From Eucalyptus grandis (lineage: Eukaryota > Streptophyta > Magnoliopsida > Myrtales > Myrtaceae), in assembly GCF_016545825.1 (NCBI RefSeq), contig NC_052614.1:13286559-13350558 (forward strand): a stretch of 64,000 nt of DNA, in the 5' to 3' direction. Position numbers and translations under genes: made by a program. Shown here piece by piece: positions 1 to 10,141 of the stretch. The notes under the pieces are model-generated. The model was not told where the DNA came from. It searched no databases and saw nothing but the letters and a program-made list of their open reading frames with translations. The stretch's first letter is position 1; the number at the start of each line of letters is the position of its first letter.

Positions 1-52
1 CACAATCTTGAACAATTCGAAAACTTAAAGGTGAGATAATCGGACAGCTTAC

Positions 53-664
53 ATTCTCTCGGCATTGGGACCGTACTTGGCGAACTGAACCCCAATCTCT
101 CTCCCATCCACGACTCTCCCTTCCAACAAGAAAACCGAACAAGAAATCAAACGCCAATCCAAGCGTTCCCCGCACAAAGCAAACAGAAACCCTCGTCACC
201 GAAGGAACTAAAAATCAGAGACAAGAGCGACACCATCGAGCTTGTCCACCGCCTTCTGCGCCTCGTCCGCGTACTTGTACCTCACGAACGCGAACCCTCT
301 CGATTCCCCAGTCCTGCGCGACCACATCAGAGCACGGCAACAAAATCCCCAACCCTCAGCACGCGACCTAAGAAGCAAAAGGCAACGGAGCAGAGGAAAC
401 ACACGTACCTCCGGTCCCTGGGAATGAACACGTCGACGACCTTGCCGTACTTGTCGAAGAGAGGGAAGAGGTCGTCGGCGCTGGTCCCTGCGAAACAACC
501 GCGTAAAGGCATTGAAAAAGAGAGAGAGACAGAGACAGAGACAGAGAGTCGGGATAGGGAAGCGGAGGAGAGGGAAGGAGAGGGCTACGGAAGGAGATGT
601 TGAGGATGAGGAGCGAGTAAGTGTCGGCGATGTCCGGCGGCCCTGATCTTCCGAAATGCGACAT
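53..664 (-). CDS. SC35: SC35-type SR splicing factor, 5' part (runs off the left edge)
   Basis: Nuclear pre-mRNA splicing factor of the SC35/SRSF2 class, which binds exonic RNA through one RRM and recruits the spliceosome through an RS domain. Four coding exons are visible: 664-589, 487-409, 313-234 and 119-53, all with GT-AG borders in consistent phase. The start is the Met at 664, giving the family N-terminus MSHFGRSGPPDI. RNP2 (LLILNISF) lies at about residues 18-25, and RNP1 (RGFAFVRY) is in exon 3. Exon 4 ends in FAKYGPNAER, the end of the RRM, and a donor GTAAGC follows at 52-47. The RS domain and 3' end must lie left of base 1. Longer open frames over this stretch (208-903 minus, 656-1153 plus) are read-through of introns and leader. 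The match to plant SC35 is close, so the family call is firm; the paralog is not certain. Confidence 0.9.
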
Positions 665-1800
665 CTGCGCGCCGCCGCTGCTGCTTCTTCTTCTCCTCCT
701 CCGGCGAGAGATAGAGAGAGATGCTCCGCTGGGGCTTTAGCTTTGTCGAGCGTCCGAAGGGTTCGCCGACTTCGAGAGCAAGATAAGAGAAGACCCGAGA
801 ACGGGTTAGCGGGCCGGAATGGGCCGGATCGTGCGGGTCTGATTTTGGCTCGATCCGGGTCGGTTAGGACCAAATCGGATCGTGGCTGTCCGAGGAGAAA
901 CATAGGGCGACGTTACGAAGAAAGAGAATCGCAGAACAAAACCATATTAAAGTCATTGCCCCAGCTTGATCGAAAGAAGAAATCTATCGCAACCCAGTGC
1001 TTTAATAAAAAGCTATTTTGCAACGTGGAGATTGGTGGGAACACGACTGATGACAACACTATCTCCGATTCGACCTCCACAAATAAAGCGATGAACAATC
1101 TCAACGTGGATGTTTGCCCGTGGCAAAAGGGATTAGTAACCATATCAAGATAGACAATTTATTCTAAATATGAAAGGCTAGCCTGCATTGACAAATGAAA
1201 ATATCATAGCAAGATCATTGAATTTACAAGTCATGAAAATTCACCAGGGAAGAGGTTATCTTCAATGCTTTGATTCTTTAAATGCCCATAATCTTTACGT
1301 ATGACAATCCAAGTATTCATATACGCAAGAACATTCATGTAAACTAGGATCCTGCATTCTATAGTCAAATTTTCAACTTCGGTTCCCAAATTCTAGGGTT
1401 TTACGAGTCAATTTGGGCCAAAATTGTTCCATTAGGGGTTGAAATCGGCTTGACTCGGGAGCTATAGGTGAAATCACAAAACTACTCGCATTGGGGTTGT
1501 TTTTAAGTTTTGAGCTGCCTTTGCTAGTAGGCTATATTATTAGGAATTTGGGATTCTTCAAGCCCACAACAAAAGGAGGACGCGAAAGCCCATTGCTCAT
1601 TAACAAGATCCAATGTTGCATAAAATCCGATGGTATTAGAAGACCCTTCAGGTTTGTGCTCCTTCAAGCATGTTGCGCCCAAATGAAAAACGTATGAAAT
1701 TCCCTTGCCCCCAATGACCCTCGTGTCTCTGGAATTCAGTACGTATCTCCCTTTTTCTCCCTTGAATCAACAGAGACAAGACACGAGCTAGTACGATTCC
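665..1800. other. SC35 5' flank and gene-free DNA
   Basis: The first 100-250 bp upstream of the SC35 start are GC-richer, with GA/CT runs, and probably hold its leader and promoter, though I see no clear TATA box. From about 900 to 1800 the sequence is AT-rich. I see no gene in it; the open frames are short and unlike known families. Confidence 0.5.
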
Positions 1801-1820
1801 TCTCCCAGTACCGATTCCTC

Positions 1821-1905
1821 TCCCACACTACATGCATTGGGTCCAATGGAACCCCTCGGTCTCCGGCAAGAAGAGCACCACAGAGATCGTCATCACAGCG
1901 TTCCT
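1821..1905 (-). pseudogene. Inverted scrap of an STP terminal exon
   Basis: Read on the minus strand this is the 3' part of STP exon 4, coding for VVLFLPET and the following residues up to the conserved HVVWER region. It carries the same one-base loss in the GAAGGGG(A)TTCC stretch that puts STP-A out of frame, so it probably derives from an STP-A-like dead copy. No other STP exon is nearby. It is the only array fragment in reverse orientation. Confidence 0.75.
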
Positions 1906-1929
1906 AGAGATGTGGAACATCGGAGAAAC

Positions 1930-2640
1930 TTGGCCCAAGCTTGATGGATAGAACCAGGCGTCAATTGCTTTGGCACAATGCTCGGTTTCAAGCATGGCTG
2001 CAAATGACCTGAGCATGGGCACCAAGGTTTTAGGTGCAACTTCAAGGGACTTGAGCCCAGCCTATGTGGACAAGGCTGTTGAGGAACAGTGCTAGGCCTT
2101 GATGGACCCAAGCCATACACCAATGAGTAGGGCACGAGAACCAAATACCAAGGTAGTGCCACCAAGGACCCAAGCATTAGCACAAGGTCTGTGGCTCGAC
2201 TTCAAGGGACTTGGGCTAGGCCTCTATTGACCTCAGCATAGGCATCGAGGTCTTGGCCTTCACCTCAAAACTTTGTGGATTCGAGCTCGATTACTGAGGA
2301 ATTAGGCTCGACCTTGGTGAACCCAAGCTAAGTGCCAATGACTTGGGTGCGAAAGCCGACTAGCTAGGCATAGTGGCCATGGAATCAAGCACCAGCACCG
2401 AGGTCTCGAACCTAGCCTTTGTGGACCCAAACACAACCACTAGGGTCTTAGGCCCGACCTCAAGGGACCTAGGCTAGCATTTGTCAGTTGGGACCCAATC
2501 ATAGAGGAATTAGGTCTGATCTCAATGGACTTGAGCTAGATGCTAGTGATTTGGGTGTGGGAGCCAGATACATGCGCAAGGCCACTAAGAACTTGGGCAC
2601 AAGCACAAGAGAGTATTACATTTTGATCAATTGGGCGAAA
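1930..2640. repeat. Degenerate internally repeated tract
   Basis: Variants of a phrase like TCAAGGGACTTGGGCTA, together with AGGTCTTGG and GACCCAAGC words, recur at irregular spacing of roughly 60-130 bp. The repeats are too diverged to give a unit length by eye. No coding signal was seen. Confidence 0.5.
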
Positions 2641-4100
2641 GTTGGTTTATTGATAAATCCACTAAAACTCATCATTAATTGTCCTTAGCTTTATTAAAAC
2701 CATATTTCAAATTTTAGGCTACTCATATTTCACCCTACTTAACAAGTATGAGTTAAAATATGGGTCGATACGCCACCTCTACTGGTAAGACACGAGCTAC
2801 TCACTGTAAATTCCCTTGCCTTGTGCCTTTCTTGTCTTTTGCCGTGAAAAGCCCCATATCCGCATACACGTTAACACCAAGAACCAGCACTCCTTTTGGT
2901 AAATTTCCATTTGTCGTTTCAACTCCATACTCGCGGCGAGTTTTACCCGTCAAGTGAAAAGTGAACCGAGTGTATGTTTGATGATGTCATTAGGCAGGCA
3001 AAAGGTGCTTGCACTAAAGGGATTGGATTGGTTATATTAGTTCTTTGCAAATAGAAGAAGAAAATGCGTAGTGCAAAGAATAGCTAATCCGCCTTAGCTG
3101 TCACTTAAATGATACCTTTGTGTTAAAGAGTTCCTTATCATGCTGGGATTGTTTCCAATCACCAAGGATCATCTGCTTCTGTTCGCTAACATGACTAGCT
3201 TTTAGATTGCATTCTTTATTTTGAAGTATCGGTGACTACATAATATATTTTTCTAGTCCCTCCTGGACTCTACTTTCTAATTATTTTACATAAGAATTGG
3301 GAGGCTCTAGCAAGGTCTAGGATTAAGTTTTTATAGGACTTGTTTAGGTCCATAGGACTGATTGTATTAATTCTTTGCAATGGAAGAAGAAAATGCCGTC
3401 TGCGAACAGCAACTAACGCGCCTTAGCTCTTACTTAAATGATTAGATTAGCTTTTGCGTTAAGGTGCACCCACTGCCACTGGAACGCTTCCCCACGTGAC
3501 CAGCTACCACCGTAGTAGCCAACAACGCCCATTTCCCTAGGAAACCGTTTGATGTCGACAAATGCGAGGTCAACCGTTTAAATTACTAGATTATTATTAC
3601 ATCCAATAACGTTGGATGGGCGGCGCGTGGAAAAATTCGGTCAGACAATCCATTCAATAATAAATAGTGTAAGAATTTCTTTATATTGGCGGCGGATTTA
3701 ATAAAAATGCAATTACTAGGTCTTTCCTCTCGAGGGCATGATTCTAGAGAGGGCGATTAAGATTCACGTGGAATAATAGAGAGAGCGTCGGATGTACAGG
3801 GAATGCAATATTCTCTAAAATGCCAATTTGATTAGCTTGTATTAGATTGGAATCGGATCTTTTAAATAAGGGACAACTAGATCCAATCACTCCATTTATG
3901 CCGGATTGTCTTCCAGCCCCCAAGTAAAGTTTCAAATGATGAACGGTTTCCTCGTTAAAAAGAAGCAAAATTGCATTTTTTTTTCTTTTGACAATTAACT
4001 AACTATATATATATAGTGAGAGTTGACAGCTAATCGTGATTTTCACTTTTAAGTGTCAAACTATGAAAATAGCCTATGGATTTACTTAAGATTAATTCAG
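2641..4100. other. Gene-free AT-rich stretch with a dispersed repeat
   Basis: No gene recognised. About 2885-3130 resembles 47440-47690 inside a ZYP1 intron, and a shorter related stretch lies at about 3350-3450. The rest looks like ordinary intergenic DNA. Confidence 0.45.
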
Positions 4101-4102
4101 AT

Positions 4103-5110
4103 TTAGATTATTATCATAACTTGGTTTTGGAGTAATTTAGGGTGTGAGATCAGGAGATAAATCTCTTTCTTTAAATAAGTATAGATGAGTGGACTCCTTC
4201 CATGAACAAAGTTGAATAATAAAGATTGTCTCAAAAGCATAAATTCACGGAATCTAAAAATTGCTTGTACTACGGTATTGTAGCTTTTTGGAAGGAAACA
4301 TAAAAATAATAAAGCTTGAAGCTTCCTATCTAAACTTATGTTTGTGGATTCCAATTGACCTGTGGCTTGTATAAAACTATTAATATATTCAACAAAACCT
4401 CGGTTAGATAATTTCATATTAACTAGTTTCTTCAACAAAAGTACTTGATTTGATGTAACTTCTCATAAATATTCATTAGAATATCCATGACTTCTTTTGT
4501 AGTTTTTGCTTTCTCGATGTGGTTCAATCAAGAATTTTCCATCTAGCTTTTGTTGTCAGATCTACTTCCACCATTTTGTGTCTCCAACCCTCAAGTAGTG
4601 CATAGATATTTTTTTGATAAAGATAATCCTCAATTTAGAATTTCCACCATCCGAAATCATGTCCATTGAACTTATCAATCTTGATTTTATCTTCTAACAT
4701 ACTATTTGCTTTCAATCGAATGTCAACGAAAAACTCTCGATGTTCTCGATTTGCCAACTAAGGCTTTGATACTAGTTGTTGCATAATCGCACACCAATTC
4801 CAGAAAAAACTCACAAACAATTCACCAAATATGATATAATAATAAAGAACATAATCAAAAGAATACGCCAAAAAATTTACTATTGAAGTTCACACAAACC
4901 TAGGCTATTTCTCCGTGTAGAGGCACTCTGTGAATCCATTAGATTTCGAAGAAAGTTAGAATATAATGATAATCTTCTCTCAAGATCAAAGTATAAAGAA
5001 ATTGAGAATCCTTACAAAGAAAAAACCCTCTTTTTTCTTTTCTCTTTTTCTCGCCTCTCTATTTTATTTTTCAACGTCTTAACGGCTAGCGTCTTCATAC
5101 CGCTAATATA
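4103..5110 (-). mobile_element. Ty1-copia 5' remnant (LTR end, primer site, broken gag)
   Basis: On the minus strand, from about 4780 down to 4103, a broken frame resembles copia gag of the UBN2 type: a KFNGHDFGWW segment, then VNMKLS, ATGQLES and LFLCFLPKSYNT. Stops and frameshifts interrupt it. Just before gag, at about 4755-4775, the minus strand reads AGTATCAAAGCCTT, a decayed initiator-Met tRNA primer site. The A/T-rich sequence to its right ends in CA and is likely the 5' LTR, to about 5110. Pol is missing. The remnant lies directly upstream of STP-A and has replaced the promoter seen in the other copies. Confidence 0.7.
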
Positions 5111-5554
5111 AAGGTATATCTTTTAACCTAAAAGCACATTTAATAGAAAAAATAAAAAAAAATCCCCTTGAAAAAAAATTGGCTTCATCTATAACATCGC
5201 ACTCGATAGAGAGAGTAAGATAGCAAGAGAGAGAGATGGCGATAGGAGGATTTGCCGTCGACTGCGGCAATGCTGACGGCCTCAGGAGCAGGATAATGCT
5301 CTCGGTGGTGATCACCTATTTCGTGGCCACGACGAGCGGGCTTATCTTTGGGACGACACTGGAATTTCAAGTGCGTCCTGCCTCTCCTCTGACCAGTTTC
5401 TTTCGTGAAATCTCGGTAAAAAGGTTGGACATTACATCCGATATTATCAAGTTCTTTCCTCATTTTACTTCGCATTATGCGCTTTGGATGTGGGACCATT
5501 GTAATTGGGCAGTCAAGTCAAGATATTCATACTCGAGATTGTAGAATCAAAATT

Positions 5555-5849
5555 GGGAAATTGACACAAATAATCCTTAAATTTTGGTTTAATGTGCAAT
5601 TTGATTCCTAAATTTTTAATTTGTTCAATGTGACCTCTAAATTTTAACTCAATATGTGATGTAGTCCTAGAACTTTTAATTTATTTAATGCGGTCCATCA
5701 ACTTCTTATACATATTCAATCTAGTTCACATCCGTATGAAAATGTTTAATGATTGGATTAAAGTTCAAAATTACATTGAATAAATTAAAATTTTATGGAT
5801 CAAATTACAGATTCAGCCAAGATTCTAGGACCATCTGTGGCATTATCCC
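5555..5849. mobile_element. Short TIR element in STP-A intron 1
   Basis: The left end starts GGGAAATTG and the right end finishes CATTATCCC. About 80 bp inward on each side are diverged inverted copies of each other (AATTTGATTCCTAAA and related words). STP-B and STP-C have uninterrupted intron sequence here, which marks the empty site. The target duplication is blurred. The long TIRs and the GGGAAA terminus resemble the Mutator-like element at 26385. Confidence 0.6.
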
Positions 5850-7259
5850 ATGAATCTATCTTCATCGTGTCTTCTTAGAGCAATAAATGCAAAAACATCA
5901 AAATTCAATCACCTTGCGTAATCAATTATTGAAGCCCCCACGTTCACGTATCGACACTTTTCTTAGTCTCAGCTCCAGTACAGGCAGAAAAACCATATTG
6001 ACTTCGCATGTTTTTGCTTCGAGGAGATGTTGGTTTCGATTGCTATCGCTCGGATGAATCGCATGATGTGGGATTTCTTGAAGAGTAGAGCGCGTTGTTT
6101 GACGGTGTTAGCTCATCCATCCACGCTCAGGAAATTAATTTTAAAAAAATGATATATATTATATATTATATTAAAAAAGCTGATGTCAATCTCTCGGGTT
6201 GGAAGGTAATGATGTTGTTACCCGTCCCATTCACGGTGTGGAATAGATAAAGAGAGAGATGGGTGTGGCGGTGCAGTTCGTTTACCTAATCTCAATTGTT
6301 TTTAAAAGATTTTGTACAATCACTTGGTTAAAACAGTGATTACATATGAAATTGCATGTTTTCTTTACTGATCGCCCATCATTTTCTTTCCCGGGGTCTT
6401 CGTTAGTTGGGATGGTTAGGTCAATATAGTTCGAAACCGAGAAAAAATATATAGAATTAAGTTATTCTCAATGATCTAGCTGTATCTTATTAGATTCAAG
6501 TCAAAATCCATTTAAACTTATGTTCCATGTTCCACCTTACATCACAGTGTGATATATGAAATGTTTCTACGTACTCTTATGGTTGGTGATGGAAACTTTT
6601 GTCCAAGATTTGTACAAAAATGATGTATCTATCTCAAAACCACCATTTTCAATGCACATTTCCAGGATTGGTGGCTACTTCGTTAGTTGTGACATAGTAT
6701 CACGACCCTCTCTCCTCAAATAATAAACTTTTGTATATCTGTCATAAATAAGTAATGTGGTGAATTGGATGTATCCCATGATTCTGAATGTGAAAAGATG
6801 TTTTCATCTGGAGGTTCTTATATACTTTACTTATCTTTTGATTGATTACCATAGTATTGCTATAGTGATCGTGATAAATAGCTCCGAGTAAATTAGGATT
6901 ATGCTAGTTGGTTACCACTAGCATCAACGTGATTTTCTAATCCATAACTATGGTAAAGAAGAAAATAACTATTGTTAATCATTTAGTGCGACGTGACTTC
7001 TTACACATGCAAGAAACTTGCACTAAAAACAATATGAAAAGTCTTTGCATGGGTTAAAAGGAGAATTTATCCAACCTAAGCTGGTGATGGTGCTTGGAAG
7101 ACGAAAATGGACTGTTTGTCCGGATCCCAAAGTTAACTGGGGCACGAGCCGATCGGTTGGCTCGCTCTTTAAGCCACTGCAGATGGTCAATAGCGAGGAC
7201 AATGCCGAGGGACACTCGAAAAATTATTACATTAGTATACTTGTGGATCCCATTAGCAT

Positions 7260-7391
7260 GATCGCTCCATCATTTTCGGGAACAATAAATAATACTAATA
7301 ATTTATTATTATTGTTGTTGTTGTTGTTGTGGATAACAATAAATAATTTCAAATAAATATTCAAATATGCCAAAATTAAAATTAACTATAC

Positions 7392-7425
<34 letters not shown>

Positions 7426-8480
7426 AGAAGTTAAAAATTAGGCATATTAATTAAAATTGTTGGAACAAAACGGTCCTCGGAGGCCCCACATGCACCCCCA
7501 CATGCCCATGGATTTTAATGCTAACATCATTATGCATTGATTGGAGTGAATTAATTGAAGAAAAAAATAACAAACTAAATCGTTCAGATCCAAGCTTCAA
7601 ATTTCGGATCTAACAGCCATGGCTGAAATTGGGTTTTCTCGATTTTGAGCCAAAAACATTAATTTAATGCAACCAAAATGTTCTAAAACATATATATATA
7701 CACCCATGTAACAATTTCTAACATATATCATTCGGGGTAATTTGAAAATTTTAGAACCTTTTCAAATTATGAAACCTAGAAATTCAAATTTGAAACTCTC
7801 ATTCAATATTCAATGAAAATATACAAACTATATACGGTTGGAAGGAACTCAACATGTAGAACAAAAGTCCTAAGGTTTCAAAATCGATTGATAAAAAAAA
7901 AAATCACATGAAATAATTACGACAATATTCAGGTTTTAAAAGAATTTTAATTTTGTTTTGATACCACATGTTGATATTAAAATCATAAATATCAAAATTA
8001 ATCAACATAAACAACCAAATAATCAAGAAAAAAATCAGATTTATATATGAATGTAAAATACCATAAAAGATATGCACAGCAAAATTAGACCAAACCTATT
8101 TGAGCCATTACTTTACTTAAAAGAACTAAATCAATTTGATTAGGAATCAATGATCTATTAGAATGCCAATCTGTGAAATATTTCATTATAGCAACTTTCT
8201 ATGGGATTAAAACAACTGATAGGTATAACGTATCATTTTAAACTAGAAATGGGACCTTGCAAATGCTAATCACTTAGTGTGCCAATTGGGCTATTCCCAT
8301 TTCAAGTTTCAATTAAATACAATTACCAACACTTTACTACTCAACTAGACTCATTATTGATAGATACCAAAATCCATTTCAACAAGATCACTAAAGGGTT
8401 CTACATATATTGGAATATCCATTAATTTGATCATTTAAAATTGAAAACCAATTAATTAGTCTAAGCCCATATTTAGGAAA
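7260..8480. other. Foreign A/T-rich segment replacing STP-A exons 2 and 3
   Basis: Array homology stops near 7260 and resumes near 8480. Between them are TTG repeats (about 7310-7330), a poly(A) run at 7393-7424 and sequence with no recognisable gene. A minus-strand GTGGTATCAAAAC word near 7960-7975 looks like a decayed LTR primer site, so part of this may be retrotransposon debris. Confidence 0.4.
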
Positions 8481-9048
8481 TTTCTAACATGCTCAACATA
8501 CAAGACTACATTGAGACATTATACGATAACTATACTCAAACATCCCTCCAACTTGACGTCAATCTCTGAAATCATACATCCACATCAGCCCTTAAAGTTA
8601 AACCCTGTTTGCTTATTGTTTAGGTTGGCGTGGCATGTGTCTTGGCTGCGACGACGGGCACTTCTGGCACAGAGCGCATCAGCAAGGACTACGCCATACT
8701 AGTGCTGGTGCTGAAATGCATCTACGTGGCCGGCTTCGGTTGGTCGTGGGGTCCCCTAAGCTGGCTCATTTCGAGTGAGATATTTCCCATGAAGATTCGT
8801 CCCACGGGGCAAAGCATTAGCGTGGCCGTGGGCTTCGCAGCCGCGTTCGTGCTGTCGCAGACGTTCCTGACCATCTTGTGCCACTTCAAGTAGGCGCTTT
8901 CCTATTCTACGCCTTTTGGATCGCCGTGATGACGATCTTTGTGGTGCTCTTCTTGCCGGAGACGAAGGGGTTCCACTGGACTCAATGCATGTGGTGTGGG
9001 AGAGGCATTGGTATTGGCAAAGGTTTGCTAACAAGGGAATCATTCTAA

Positions 9049-10000
9049 TATAATGGTGGAGAAGGGTGTGGAAACTCAGTTACTGGAGGATAGAATATCA
9101 TGCAAGTACCACGAATCAGTCAAGTCCAAACATTTTTGGCTTATGCGAGTGGCCTCTATCTGGAGTATTTATTGTAACTGGTAGGATTTGAATGAGTAAC
9201 CTCTACTCCCTGACCTAGTAAACCTCCAAGGCTCCAATCAGTAATTGCACGAGCTGTGGGGGCTTCAACTTGTACTTTCAATATTCTGCATGACTAAATA
9301 ATTTTCCAGTAGTAAGTAGGGAGGAATCTTTCAGGTTGACTTACAAGGGCATTGGTCTGGTTTAGTGGTTTAATTACTAAAGCGTGTTGGATTACAGTTC
9401 ACTCGACATTAAACATAAAACAAAGGCAACACATTACATCGAGATCAGCAGATAAAATTTTAAAAAAAGAAAAACAATGCCAATGAACTCAAAGTTTATC
9501 ATGGAACAATAAATAAATAAATAAACAAGTAAAACTGATAGGTATTGAAAGATGGGACATCCAAGACAAGATGTAAGTTACTGACTTGGTCAAAGTTGAA
9601 TTGAAAAAGGACCCATCTTTTTCTATTTCATTTTCGAGCTCCCAAGCTAGTATTATTTTCGGGACAAGTAGGACATCAATCAGATTATAAATATATCAAT
9701 CACTTCTCAATCAAGTTATAAACCAATACTCAATATAATAAAAATCCAATCAGAGAAGTGATGCTTGCATGCAGATCAGATGCACAACACGTATACGAGC
9801 TTTAATACTATTGAATGCAAAATAACACCATATTTTGACCTAGCCACCCAAGCTTTTGCCTCGTGTTTTACCTAATCCCTCGAAACATTTATATGAATCC
9901 AGGTTTATCGGCACTCCTGCATCGCGAAGGAAAAAAAAAAAGTAGGGCGAGTGAGACCTGCCTGAGGCTCTACCTTACACGACTTTCCCTCGCAAGTCAT
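9049..10000. other. 3' flank of STP-A grading into STP-B promoter
   Basis: 9049-9560 matches the 3' flank of STP-B (15087-15600). About 9590-10141 matches the sequence before STP-C. The two together mark the repeating unit of the array. No other gene is seen. Confidence 0.6.
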
Positions 10001-10007
10001 TATAAAA
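10001..10007 (+). promoter_or_regulatory. TATA box of STP-B
   Basis: TATAAAA lies 135 bp before the ATG inside a block (GCAAGTCATTATAAAATG, then CACGACGCAA) that is conserved before STP-C and STP-E. Confidence 0.75.
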
Positions 10008-10141
10008 TGCCGGCCTCGTGACACGACGCAACGGCCCAATCTTGCGACTCCCTTCATCATTCGCTTCCGACGGAGGACTCCCAAAAGTGCTGCTCTGCTC
10101 TCACTCGAAAGAGAGAAAGAAAGTGGGAGAGAGAGAGCAGG

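Larger units (their letters stand above)
5236..9048 (+). pseudogene. STP-A: hexose transporter pseudogene lacking exons 2 and 3
   Basis: Exon 1 (5236-5370) matches the intact copies but has lost bases in the FGYDIGISG segment, so the Asp41 codon frame is broken. Intron 1 sequence follows to about 7260, with a TIR element inserted at 5555. The next recognisable array sequence is the end of intron 3 (about 8480) and exon 4 (8624-9048). Exons 2 and 3, which cover most membrane helices, are gone, replaced by about 1.2 kb of unrelated A/T-rich DNA. Exon 4 has two more single-base losses: one stops the frame at 8893 after MLCHFK-type sequence, another lies near 8970 in the ETKG segment. The conserved TATA promoter is missing too; homology to the other copies starts only about 30 bp before the ATG. 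Clearly non-functional. Confidence 0.9.

Noticed and set aside
208..903. 231-codon minus-strand frame spanning the SC35 region
   Set aside because: It reads through two introns and the leader. Only its last segment is real exon 3.
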